This document shows, in pieces, positions 35,641-43,871 of a stretch of 64,000 nucleotides of DNA. A program made the translations under genes and the position numbers. The notes beneath the pieces are model-generated. The model did not search any database. It saw nothing but the letters and a program-made list of their open reading frames with translations, and was not told where the DNA came from. Position 1 is the first letter of the stretch, and every line of letters starts with the position of its first letter. Source of the stretch: Halotia wernerae (GTDB lineage Bacteria > Cyanobacteriota > Cyanobacteriia > Cyanobacteriales > Nostocaceae); the NCBI GenBank assembly GCA_034931985.1, contig JAYGHB010000005.1, positions 62,001 to 126,000 of the forward strand, read 5' to 3'.

Positions 35641-36540
35641 ATGAAACCTGAAATTGCCCTTCATCTGTGGGATTTACTTTGGCAAGAATACAGTGCTAGG
35701 GTCAGTCATGCCCGCACTTATCAAAAAATGATCACTACGGCAGGTGGAACTGTCGCTAACGACCATATTGCCTTTCGGTCTTTGCGTCTGCTGGTTGATA
35801 GCCCACAAGGTCAAGTTAACTTAGGGATTGACTATCTAGGGCAAATCGCTGAAGCTTTGGGTTATATCGCAGTTGGAGAGTATTTTTTTAATGAAACTCA
35901 TCTTTATGCCCGTCATTATCGTCATCCCCAACAAGAACAATTCGACTTACCTAAGCTGTTTATCAGCGAGTTAATTGTGGATGAATTGCCTGCTAATATT
36001 GCCCAACTAATTTATCAAACAGTAGCTTCAATTCAATTGGAAATTCCACATTTCTCACAAGCTGAAAAAAATTATCAAATTATTGCCCAACAACTCCAAA
36101 AAATCTTCACCCGTCCTTGGCAACCTCCCCGGCGTTTTGTTGTGCAAGAGGTAAATCAGGTTAGTCAGTATGGTGCTTGGGTGTTGTTGCATGGTTATGC
36201 TGTTAACCACTTTACAGGTTATATCAATCGCCAGAACACAGCAGTATATCCAAATATAGATACTACTGCCTGTGGTTTAGCTAATTTGGGTGTACCCATG
36301 AAAGCAGAAATAGAAGGCAATGTTACCTGTGGTTTGCGGCAAACCGCAACTCAAGCAGTTACAGAATTGGTGACAGTAATTGATGATATTAATGGTGTAG
36401 AAATCCAAATTCCTTGGACTTATGCCTATTATGAAATTGCCCAGCGCTACATGGTAGAAGTAGAACCTGGAAGGACAAAGCTGTTTGATGCTTTTTTAGG
36501 AAATAATGCTCAACAATTATTTGAAATGACTCGGTTGTAG
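35641..36540 (+). CDS. DUF1338 protein, HglS-like 2-oxoacid dioxygenase/decarboxylase
   Basis: 299 aa. The family mark is NDHIAFRSLR near residue 40, where His is a metal ligand, with HGYAVNHFTGYINR later. HglS/YdcJ proteins turn 2-oxoadipate into 2-hydroxyglutarate with iron and O2; in plants this is a step of lysine breakdown. Cyanobacterial members are shorter than HglS, so the substrate may differ. Lysine-degradation partners are not seen nearby. Confidence 0.8.
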   Translation: MKPEIALHLWDLLWQEYSARVSHARTYQKMITTAGGTVANDHIAFRSLRLLVDSPQGQVNLGIDYLGQIAEALGYIAVGEYFFNETHLYARHYRHPQQEQFDLPKLFISELIVDELPANIAQLIYQTVASIQLEIPHFSQAEKNYQIIAQQLQKIFTRPWQPPRRFVVQEVNQVSQYGAWVLLHGYAVNHFTGYINRQNTAVYPNIDTTACGLANLGVPMKAEIEGNVTCGLRQTATQAVTELVTVIDDINGVEIQIPWTYAYYEIAQRYMVEVEPGRTKLFDAFLGNNAQQLFEMTRL

Positions 36541-36760
36541 GGTAACTAAGTTTAGTCTAGGGTGTTGACTTTCAAGTTTTCAAGTTCGGCGCGGCCAACA
36601 GAAACGTTGCCTTCATCATGACCCAATTAGCGCAATACAAGGTTTAGTCAATCAACATCAAGAACTTCGCGCTGTGCTTGAGTCTCAAACTCTTAAATAC
36701 TGATTAGACAGCTAGGGATTTGGAGCGGGTGCGGTCATGAGCTTGTTCTTGTTTATGTAA

Positions 36761-36794
36761 AGTAAACTTGATATTAAGACAATTAAAGTTTACT
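36761..36794. promoter_or_regulatory. Inverted repeat, possible operator
   Basis: AGTAAACTT (36761-36769) and AAGTTTACT (36786-36794), a perfect 9-bp inverted repeat with a 16-nt spacer, 174 nt upstream of the HTH-fusion gene. Confidence 0.35.
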
Positions 36795-36933
36795 ATAAGT
36801 TTAGGCAAGGTAAAAACTAAACCCCGTCCATTTTGAAACCTGGAGTTTTGAAGCAGAGTATATTATTCGGTCGTGGCTTGAGTTCTGAGCTTTACTCTAA
36901 TTCCAAAAAACTATGGTTTTCAAGGTACACGCG

Positions 36934-36949
36934 GTTTATACAAATAAAC
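36934..36949. promoter_or_regulatory. Inverted repeat just upstream of the HTH-fusion start
   Basis: GTTTATACAAATAAAC, a 5-bp dyad with a 6-nt spacer ending 18 nt before the ATG. The half-site TAAAC is shared with the dyad at 36761. An XRE-type regulator binding its own leader would fit, but this is inference. Confidence 0.35.
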
Positions 36950-36967
36950 TAGTTTTTTGGCCAAGCA

Positions 36968-38116
36968 ATGCAAAACCGTTTACGTCTTCTGAGAACTCAA
37001 CGCAATTGGTCACAGGCGGAATTAGCAAAACTTTTGGGAGTGAGTCGTCAAACCATCAACGCTATTGAAGTTGGTAAATATGATCCCAGTTTACATTTAG
37101 CCTTCAAAATTGCTCAGATATTCCGCTGTCCAATTCCATTCATCTTCTTAATAGAGGAAAAGTTTATGTTTGAAAGATTCACCGCTAAAGCATACCGTGC
37201 GATTGTGCTAGCACAAGGCGAAGGTGAGCGTTTAGGACATCAATGTGTTGGTACTGAACAGATTTTGATTGGATTGATTGTAGAAGGTAATGGTCTTGCT
37301 GCTAAGGTTCTCAAGTCTTTTGATGTTAGCCTTGAAGCTGCTCAAACTGAAGTGGAAAAAATTATTGGCCGTGGTACTGGAATTCAAAGTGTAGAGTATC
37401 CCTTTACTCCCAAAGGTAAGCAAGTTTTAGATTTTGCTATTGAAGAATCTCAGAAATTAGGTCACACATTCATTGGTACAGAGCATCTTCTACTAGGTGT
37501 CCTGAAAGTCATAGATGGGGTAGCAGTGAGGGTGCTAGAAAAGCTGGGTGTAAACCTTCAGAATCTTAGACAAGAAGTGCTTAGAGAAATTACATCTTTA
37601 GGGATACCACCAGCAACTATCATTTCTACTAAAGATTTTAACAGTGAAGATGACTTGAGTGATTCCCCACCTGATTTTACCTCTGGTGAAATTAGCGCTC
37701 GATTTTGTGCATTTTTGTTTTCTTGGGTAGAACCGCGCAAGCTAGGGCATATTATTGCCTCTAAAGGTGGATTTCAATTACCCAATGGAGATATAGTTGC
37801 GCCGTGGATATCTTTTTTTTCACGGGAACGATTGAAGTGGGTACCGCGAACTTATCCTGAATTGTTGCCAGATTTAGTAGTAGAGATTAAATCTGCCTTT
37901 GACAGACTGGCATTTGTGCAAAAAAACATTCAAAGATTGTTAGACTTGGGAGTGAGAATTGTACTATTGATTGATCCAGATGCTCAGACTATAACTCTTT
38001 ATCGCCCCACTGCTGGGATGACGGTATTAGGAAATGGGGAAAAACTCACTGTCCCAGAGTTATTCCCTGAATGGGAACTTTTAGTATCCGAACTTTGGCC
38101 TTCTGTGTTTGATTAG
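36968..38116 (+). CDS. HTH (XRE) - Clp N-domain - Uma2 nuclease-like fusion
   Basis: 382 aa in one uninterrupted frame. Residues 1-62 are an XRE helix-turn-helix (RNWSQAELAKLLGVSRQTIN). Residues 67 to about 210 are a complete double Clp-N repeat closely like the start of ClpC: MFERFTAKAYRAIVLAQGEG, GTEQILIGLI, EVEKIIGRGTG, then GHTFIGTEHLLLGVLK. After an acidic linker, residues 237-375 are most of a Uma2/DUF820 PD-(D/E)XK-like domain: GFQLPNGDIVAPW, PDLVVEIKSAFDRL, LLIDPDAQTITLYRP. The first catalytic Asp expected in the APD position is Trp280; E306 and K308 remain. No AAA+ module is present. Possibly a regulator or inactive nuclease tied to Clp proteolysis; function unknown. Confidence 0.85.
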   Translation: MQNRLRLLRTQRNWSQAELAKLLGVSRQTINAIEVGKYDPSLHLAFKIAQIFRCPIPFIFLIEEKFMFERFTAKAYRAIVLAQGEGERLGHQCVGTEQILIGLIVEGNGLAAKVLKSFDVSLEAAQTEVEKIIGRGTGIQSVEYPFTPKGKQVLDFAIEESQKLGHTFIGTEHLLLGVLKVIDGVAVRVLEKLGVNLQNLRQEVLREITSLGIPPATIISTKDFNSEDDLSDSPPDFTSGEISARFCAFLFSWVEPRKLGHIIASKGGFQLPNGDIVAPWISFFSRERLKWVPRTYPELLPDLVVEIKSAFDRLAFVQKNIQRLLDLGVRIVLLIDPDAQTITLYRPTAGMTVLGNGEKLTVPELFPEWELLVSELWPSVFD

Positions 38117-38177
38117 CCAAAATAAATACTGATAGACAGTCAGGGGTTAAGACTAATTGTCCAGTATCTTTGTTTGA

Positions 38178-39518
38178 TCAGCGATCGCCTTTAGCAGAAC
38201 GGCGCGATTTAGACGAACGGCCATCGGACTTCTTACCACCTGCTACGGTTCGCGCTGCTGATTGTTTAGCCGATGTCTTTGGTGACGGATTAGCAGCAGA
38301 GTGACCCGGACGTTTGTCACGTCCTGATTTGGGTTGGTGTCCATTTGGGACTGGTTCGGGCTTAGTTTGATCGTTGACTCCAAAACCAGCAATTACTCCT
38401 AATGGCAATCGCTGTTCAATCAGTTTTTCGATATCTGCCAACAATGGGTATTCATCAACGCACACCAGCGATATGGCTTCACCCGATGCGCCAGCGCGGC
38501 CAGTGCGACCAATGCGATGAACATAATCTTCCGGTACATTGGGCAAATCGAAGTTGACTACATGGGGCAGTTCGCTGATGTCTAGACCCCGCGCTGCAAT
38601 GTCAGTTGCCACTAATACCTGTAGGCTGCCGTTCTTGAACTTTGCCAAAGCATGAGTACGAGCAGACTGGCTCTTGTTACCGTGGATGGCCAGCGCTTGA
38701 ATACGGTTCTCGATTAATTGCTTAACCAGACGGTCAGCACCGTATTTAGTACGAGTAAACACTAGCACTTGATACCAATTGTCTTGTCGAATCAAGTGAG
38801 CTAGTAAGTGGCGCTTTTTGTCACGGTCTACTTTGTAGACTTTCTGTGCCACCGTGTCGGCGGTAACGTTGCGGCGTGCTACTTCAATCATTGTCGGGTG
38901 ATGGAGTAACCCGGCGGCTAGTGCCTTGATTTTGTCCGAAAAAGTGGCGAAAAATAGTAAGTTCTGCCGCTGTTTGGGCAGAAGCGAGATAATGCGGCGG
39001 ATATCACGAATAAAGCCCATGTCTAGCATTCTATCTGCTTCATCCAGCACCAAAATCTCAATGTGCGATAGGTTTACCGTACCCTGCTGCACATGGTCTA
39101 ACAGTCGCCCTGGAGTAGCAACTAAAATATCGACGCCACCCTTCAAAAGGCGTTTTTGCGGATTAATACTGACTCCGCCGAACATCACCATCGAGTTCAG
39201 CTTTAGGTACTTGCCGTATTCACGCACGCTTTCTTCTACTTGGGCGGCAAGTTCACGGGTTGGGGTGAGAATCAGCGCTCGAATTGGGGGGCATCCATAA
39301 GACGCGCCTTTAACGTTCTTGTCGGACGACAAACGATGCAGCAATGGCAATGTGAAACTAGCAGTCTTCCCTGTACCAGTTTGAGCGCCAGCTAGCAAAT
39401 CACCACCCAACAATACCGCAGGAATCGCTTGCATCTGGATTGGTGTGGGTGCAGTGTATCCTCGTTCGGTGACAGCACGGATAATTTCATTGGACAAGCC
39501 GAGAGTAGAAAAAGACAT
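38178..39518 (-). CDS. DEAD-box RNA helicase, RhlE-like
   Basis: 446 aa. Q motif TAPTPIQMQAIP, motif I AQTGTGKT, Ia PTRELAAQ, motif II DEAD, motif VI HRIGRTGRAG, and a basic tail (KSDGRSSKSRRSAKGDR) likely to hold RNA. Motif III reads FFATFSDK where SAT is expected, so the serine is replaced by phenylalanine. Cyanobacterial Crh helicases aid cold-shock RNA folding. The frame opens at 39560; ATG 39518 with TGGAG before it gives the standard SFSTLGLS start. Stand-alone gene. Confidence 0.92.
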   Translation of the reverse strand: MSFSTLGLSNEIIRAVTERGYTAPTPIQMQAIPAVLLGGDLLAGAQTGTGKTASFTLPLLHRLSSDKNVKGASYGCPPIRALILTPTRELAAQVEESVREYGKYLKLNSMVMFGGVSINPQKRLLKGGVDILVATPGRLLDHVQQGTVNLSHIEILVLDEADRMLDMGFIRDIRRIISLLPKQRQNLLFFATFSDKIKALAAGLLHHPTMIEVARRNVTADTVAQKVYKVDRDKKRHLLAHLIRQDNWYQVLVFTRTKYGADRLVKQLIENRIQALAIHGNKSQSARTHALAKFKNGSLQVLVATDIAARGLDISELPHVVNFDLPNVPEDYVHRIGRTGRAGASGEAISLVCVDEYPLLADIEKLIEQRLPLGVIAGFGVNDQTKPEPVPNGHQPKSGRDKRPGHSAANPSPKTSAKQSAARTVAGGKKSDGRSSKSRRSAKGDR

Positions 39519-39773
39519 AAAACTCCAGAAATAACATCGGCCTGTCGCCAGTGGCGGCATCAGTCTTAGGCGGACGGATGGTTTGAAGGGCTAAATGGGC
39601 AGTAAGCGCCAAGACTGAGAGCTAATGCCGCAGCTTCTCATCTTAGCAGAATGTAGTTCGTTTGAGTAAATTAATCGATTACCAACAATACCTTTGCCAA
39701 TTTACGAGAGTGAGTTGATGGTGATTGAAATATTAACTTCCTTTTTTCTGAGGCTTGGCAAAAATAATGAAGT

Positions 39774-39817
39774 CGTGACATCTCCTACACTGTAACCGCT
39801 TCGGTTCAGTGTAGGCT
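39774..39817 (-). mobile_element. IS200/IS605 right-end hairpin
   Basis: CCTACACTG, inner TAACCGcttCGGTT, CAGTGTAGG, preceded on the plus strand by GTGACATCT. It is a strong palindrome at the end of the TnpB remnant, in the correct place for a right end. Confidence 0.65.
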
Positions 39818-40080
39818 TCCAACAGCCCGATGAAGGGTATGAAGGATTTCCTTGGTGGTACTATCGTCCATAAATCCAACTATGTCCAGTTTCCCACTAC
39901 GGCGTTTTATACTAGGGAAAATGCCCAACCCTAGTCTTTTTAGGTTGACTGCGGCGTTAATATCGCGGTCAACCTTTAAAGTATTTTGCTCATCCCAATA
40001 TTCTCTGATCCCGCAATCAGTAAAAATAATTTCATTGCGGTAACTGAGAATCATTGAAGTATATTTGGGCTGTTTTGTAC
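39806..40080 (-). pseudogene. TnpB remnant, C-terminal part
   Basis: Minus strand reads QPKYTSMILSYRNEIIFTDC, then LKVDRDINAAVNLKRLGLGI and FPSIKRRSGKLD. The DRDINAAVNL segment carries the last RuvC Asp of TnpB. Everything N-terminal is lost where the DNA switches to the Rpn gene remnant at about 40081. Confidence 0.7.
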
Positions 40081-40572
40081 TGGAAATCTTATCGCTACCG
40101 AGTTGTACGATTGTGGGAACAAGATTCAGCACCATTTCTTGATAATCTGGCACTGTTACCTTTAGCACCTCTTACCAAAACTGACTCTCCTGGTGCGTTA
40201 CTGTCACAAGTAGCCCAAAGAGTCGCTAAAATTCCAGATAGAGATGAAAGACAGAATATCGCCGGGTGTACTGAGATTTTAGCTGGTTTGAGATTTGACA
40301 AGGGATTGATTCGTCAGTTCTTAAGGGAGGATATTATGCAGGAGTCAGTAATTTATCAAGATATTTTGCAGAAGGGAGAACAAAGAGAAGCTTTTCGCTT
40401 CTTAAACTGCTTATTAAATCGCCGCTTTGGTGAATTTGATTCCTCACTAATTGACCGAGTTAAAGTTTTGTCTACTGAGCAATTAGAAGCTTTGGGAGAA
40501 GCATTTCTAGATTTTTCAACCATCTCTGATTTAGAAGCTTGGTTAGACCAGCAAATCGGCGGCGGTAGATAA
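40081..40572 (+). pseudogene. Rpn/PD-(D/E)XK-type protein, 5'-truncated (DUF4351 tail)
   Basis: About 163 residues: KSYRYRVVRLWEQDSAPFLD, LALLPLAPLTKTDSPGALLS, LREDIMQESVIYQDILQKGE and a C-terminal LNRRFGEFDSSLIDRVKVLS module. This is the latter part of the recombination-promoting nuclease/transposase-like family with a DUF4351 tail, abundant in cyanobacteria. The N-terminal nuclease core is missing. The open frame uses 40054 only by reading TnpB DNA antisense. Confidence 0.7.
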
Positions 40573-40651
40573 AAGTACTTATTAATTCGGTGATGTTGCT
40601 CATAATTGATAAATACCGTAAAAACACGGTTACGTTAATTTCGATTTGTGA

Positions 40652-42310
40652 TTAAATTCCGTGGCTTTTGCCGATTACCCAATTACGCCGGAAAAACCTT
40701 GCCAAAGCAGACTCTTCTAGCGATAAATAAATTGGTCGTCCGTGGGGACAGGTGCGAGGGTTGCGAGTGCGTTGCCAATTATCTAAAAGTGTCTGCATTT
40801 CTGGCAGATTCATCTGTGTCCCGTTACGAATAGCACTACGACAGGCGACGGCTACTTGAGCCGTTTGTAAGTCGCCTCCCCAACTGAGTTCTAAAATTGC
40901 TTCAGCACAGTCGTCTCGCTGCTGTAGCATTGCGGGTAAGGTTCGGACTGCCCAAAGTTGTTCGCCAAAGGGTTCAATGTCTAAACCTATACGTTGCAGT
41001 TGGGAGACTTGGGCTGGCGACAACTGATAAAGAATAGTTGGTGGTTCAATGGAGACAAGTTGCCAGTTATCGCACAATTGTTCATACAAAACTCGCTCAT
41101 GGGCGATGTGCTGTTCTACTAACCACATCCCGCCTGGATGTTCTACAACAATATAAGTATTGCTAACTTGAGCAACAGCTTTCAATGAGTTAAGAGTTTG
41201 GCTATCTTCGTGGGGATTTTGAGGATTAAAGTTGTAACCGCCTTTAGTTTCGGAGGCTTTGAGTAACTTACTAACTCTGGTTGTGTGGATAGATTCTTTA
41301 ATATTGGTAGCAGAAATCCGCAGTGCTTGGTCAATTGCTTGGGTAATTTGTTCTTGCCAATAACTAATTTCGTTGAGGTAAATTTCTGTTTTGGCTGGAT
41401 TGCGATTCCAGTTGATTTGATCAGGGGAAATGGCAAGATGCAAGATGCAAACTGGATAGCGATCGCGTGGTAATGTTCTATGAAATGCTGATAAAATTGC
41501 CTGCTCTATTTCCGGTGAGTTTACCATCCGCCCATTCATAGCTACTCGCACCCAATCTGGACGATGGCGATGGCAACGGTCAGGTAATCCTATGACTAGG
41601 TTTAGTAGTGAATTTGGCGGGTGAGGCAGTTCTAATTTCACTTCTTGCAAATCACCCTGTCGCACCTGATTGAGAATCTGCGGTAGTAGTTGTCCCGTTG
41701 TCCCAGCAGGACAGATGGTGAACCATTGGCGGTCATTTTGCCAAACTTGCCAAGTAACTTGAGGGTGACAAAGGGCTATTTGGTGAATTGTCGCCTGCAC
41801 AGCTTTCATTTGCTGTGCTGTTGTGGGTAATCCCTGACGACGAGATGAGCAATTACCAAATAAATTAGCTACTGCCACAACTGTACCAGGAGCGATCGCA
41901 GCTGCTTCTACTTGCATAGCTTTCCCGCCATTGCCATAGACAACCCGCCATCCTGACTTTCCTGGTGGACGACTCAAAATCTCCACTTCTGCTAAAGTCG
42001 TCAAACTGTGCAATGCTTCGCCACGAAACCCTAAACTGTTAATTTTCCACAAATCGTCACTAGAGCGAATTTTACTAGTACTATGGGCTGTGGCTGCTTG
42101 TTGCAAGTCTTCTAGGTTCATGCCGCAACCATTATCTGCTACACAGATTCGCCATTGCTGCGGCCATAAATAAATTACAATCCTCGTCGCACCTGCATCT
42201 AGGGAATTTTCCACCAATTCCCGCACCACCGATGCCAAAGAGTCGATTACCTCTCCAGCTGTAATCAGATATACGACTTCTGTTGGTAAAGCTTGAATAT
42301 TAGATGCCAT
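40652..42310 (-). CDS. mutL: DNA mismatch repair protein MutL
   Basis: 552 aa. GHKL ATPase: ALPTEVVYLITAGEVIDSLA, ELVENSLDAGATRI (Mg2+ Asn), DNGCGM, and LGFRGEALHSL. The C-terminal dimerisation domain has EQHIAHERVLYEQL, close to the endonuclease motif DQHAxxE but with E for D, and a late CPHGRP zinc-type motif. MutL links MutS-marked mismatches to strand cutting; cyanobacteria lack MutH. No mutS nearby. Confidence 0.95.
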   Translation of the reverse strand: MASNIQALPTEVVYLITAGEVIDSLASVVRELVENSLDAGATRIVIYLWPQQWRICVADNGCGMNLEDLQQAATAHSTSKIRSSDDLWKINSLGFRGEALHSLTTLAEVEILSRPPGKSGWRVVYGNGGKAMQVEAAAIAPGTVVAVANLFGNCSSRRQGLPTTAQQMKAVQATIHQIALCHPQVTWQVWQNDRQWFTICPAGTTGQLLPQILNQVRQGDLQEVKLELPHPPNSLLNLVIGLPDRCHRHRPDWVRVAMNGRMVNSPEIEQAILSAFHRTLPRDRYPVCILHLAISPDQINWNRNPAKTEIYLNEISYWQEQITQAIDQALRISATNIKESIHTTRVSKLLKASETKGGYNFNPQNPHEDSQTLNSLKAVAQVSNTYIVVEHPGGMWLVEQHIAHERVLYEQLCDNWQLVSIEPPTILYQLSPAQVSQLQRIGLDIEPFGEQLWAVRTLPAMLQQRDDCAEAILELSWGGDLQTAQVAVACRSAIRNGTQMNLPEMQTLLDNWQRTRNPRTCPHGRPIYLSLEESALARFFRRNWVIGKSHGI

Positions 42311-42323
42311 AAATTATAGTTTT

Positions 42324-42372
42324 TGACACTCTCACCACTAAGGCCTCGCCTGTAGTGGGAGATTCTTGCTTC
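42324..42372 (-). mobile_element. IS200/IS605-type hairpin end
   Basis: CTCACCACTA ... TGTAGTGGGAG hairpin; on the minus strand it is preceded by GAAGCAAGAATC and followed by GTGTCAA, the usual right-end layout of TnpB-carrying elements. It lies between mutL and the IsrB-like remnant. Confidence 0.6.
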
Positions 42373-42806
42373 ATCGAGTTTGTCTAGTTTTAAGTCATTT
42401 GTGTCTTAAAACCCCGTCCAGATTCCCCTTCACAAACATCTGTTTAATTTTCACTGATTGCCCGGCAGCAAACAACACAATACTTAATTTTATGCGTCGA
42501 TTTCTCAGTCATGAACTATGCCGCCCCTGTTTTCAGGTATTTGCTTTTGGTCGGTCATTTCATGTGGCGAGAACCACCAATTTTGTCCTACTATGCACAT
42601 CTGGGTGCGTTGGCTTGTTAATTTTACTACAAATTGTCTCCCTGAGGTCGAGTTTTATTGGAACTTCAAAAAATAATGCCCATGAGAGGCCAACCCTAAT
42701 TATTGCCCCAATCTCCGTGTGCATGAATGGGTGAGTCTTGATGGTTGAGCATGTCTGCTTGCTTTTCATCCTTGTGACTGTAGTCTAAACTCCAGTATTA
42801 ACAGAA
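42373..42806 (+). other. Region upstream of the IsrB-like gene, possible omega-RNA remnant
   Basis: No frame here encodes the expected N-terminal part of IsrB/IscB. In intact elements a structured guide (omega/HEARO) RNA lies directly 5' of the nuclease gene. Paired segments such as GGGTGCGTTGGC with GGCCAACCC are visible. Assignment as RNA is inference; a 122-codon frame (42366-42734) is not credible. Confidence 0.3.
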
Positions 42807-43454
42807 ATGTCTAAAATAGTTACGATATCTGAGATTAGAGATGAGTCGTGCGGTGGTAATTCTAAGAAGAATGGGTTTGGTATATCTCCTGTAACAGTTG
42901 GGCAAGAATGGTTTAGAAATGAAGCATCCAGGCTTGCACCAGTCAAAGAAATAGAGTCTCTAGACACAGGGAAATATCGCACTCAGCTAGGGCTTGTTAA
43001 AAATAAAAAAGATAAATCAAAACAAACTCCTCAAACTCATGCCAATGATGCAATTGCATTAGCTGCTACGTATTTCATCAAGTATAAAGAATTTCATACT
43101 CCCAAATCACATGGACATGATTGGGCTGGGGAATGTACTGTAACCTTATCACCTTTTATTGTAATTACTCGACCTAAATTATTTCGACGTAAATTACACC
43201 AAGAGAACTATTCAAAGGGTGGGATTTTAAAACGACAAGGTGGAACAATAACACCATTTGGTTTTAGGTCTGGTGATTATGTACGAGCGAGTAGAAAAAA
43301 AGAGATAATTCGTGGTTGGGTTGGCGGTTTTACTAATTCTGACAAAACCAAAAACATCTCAATCTATGACCATAATTGGTCACGTATCGGTCAGTTCAAC
43401 CCTAACAATGTCAAGTTAATAAAACGGAGTTCCAGATTATACGTAGTAGCCTAG
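42807..43454 (+). pseudogene. IsrB/IscB-type RNA-guided nuclease, C-terminal part
   Basis: 215 aa. Starts inside RuvC-II (EMSKIVTISEIRDES), runs straight into GISPVTVGQEWF with no HNH domain between, then RuvC-III THANDAIALAATYF with its His and Asp. The C-terminal part is VTLSPFIVITRPKLFRRKLH with KGGILKRQGGTITPFGFRSG and DYVRAS. Lack of HNH points to IsrB. The PLMP, RuvC-I and bridge helix are absent; the same frame has a TAA at 42786. These proteins belong to transposon-linked OMEGA systems. Probably inactive. Confidence 0.75.
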
Positions 43455-43460
43455 GTTATT

Positions 43461-43533
43461 GGCAAATTAGCTGCTATCCTCCGCCATATTTTCTCGTGGA
43501 TAAAAATCAGTTGGAGGATGCAACTAATTTGCC
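43461..43533. repeat. Long inverted repeat at the end of the IsrB element
   Basis: GGCAAATTAG, CTATCCTCC on the left pair with GGAGGATG, CTAATTTGCC on the right around a 30-nt loop. It follows the IsrB stop by 6 nt and reaches into the 3' end of the next minus-strand gene. Likely the element end or a transcript terminator. Confidence 0.65.
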
Positions 43534-43776
43534 TCGCAATTCCTCCCAACACCATAATCTTTGATAACGCTTGCGGTTAGCGGGAGAGCGTAACTGTGTG
43601 ATCTCCTCTATCTGTGTATCGACGACAATGAGTGGAAGTTGATGTTTATGGAGGATGAGTTGAATCACATCCTGGTTGAAAAAGCTTTTATAAGTGATTG
43701 CACCAACAGCAACATAAAGTTTACGGTCTGGCGCTGTTTCTTCTAGAAGATAACGGTAGATGTCATCTGGAGTCAT
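43507..43776 (-). CDS. XisH-like element-excision factor C-terminal half
   Basis: 89 aa. APDRKLYVAVGAITYKSFFN with QDVIQLILHKHQLPLIVVDT resembles the last third of XisH, the fdxN-element excision controlling factor (PD-(D/E)XK-like). The N-terminal two thirds of XisH are missing, and no XisI follows. The C-terminal RSPANRKRYQRLWCWEELRG may come from readthrough of repeat DNA. Either a truncated relic or a short stand-alone form. Low-to-moderate confidence in the family. Confidence 0.5.
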   Translation of the reverse strand: MTPDDIYRYLLEETAPDRKLYVAVGAITYKSFFNQDVIQLILHKHQLPLIVVDTQIEEITQLRSPANRKRYQRLWCWEELRGKLVASSN

Positions 43777-43871
43777 ATCCGCAGCCTCCTAGAATTTGTT
43801 TCTCTAGTATTTTACAAAAAGATCAGGGTGTGCGATCGCAAGCTACATGATCCTTGTTGAGTATGCGTAAG

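Larger units (their letters stand above)
36541..36967. other. Intergenic before the chimera gene; contains a gene scrap
   Basis: A stop-bounded frame ending at 36703 reads HHDPISAIQGLVNQHQELRA then VLESQTLKY, protein-like and possibly the tail of a lost gene. Two inverted repeats sharing TAAAC/GTTTA half-sites follow and are listed separately. Confidence 0.4.

Noticed and set aside
42331..42361. Hairpin as a mutL promoter element or terminator
   Set aside because: It is upstream of mutL (minus strand), and its layout with GAAGCAAGAATC and GTGTCAA fits an IS200/IS605 end better.
42366..42734. 122-codon plus-strand frame
   Set aside because: Cys/Leu/Phe-rich, no family, lies in the probable RNA and hairpin region upstream of the IsrB piece.
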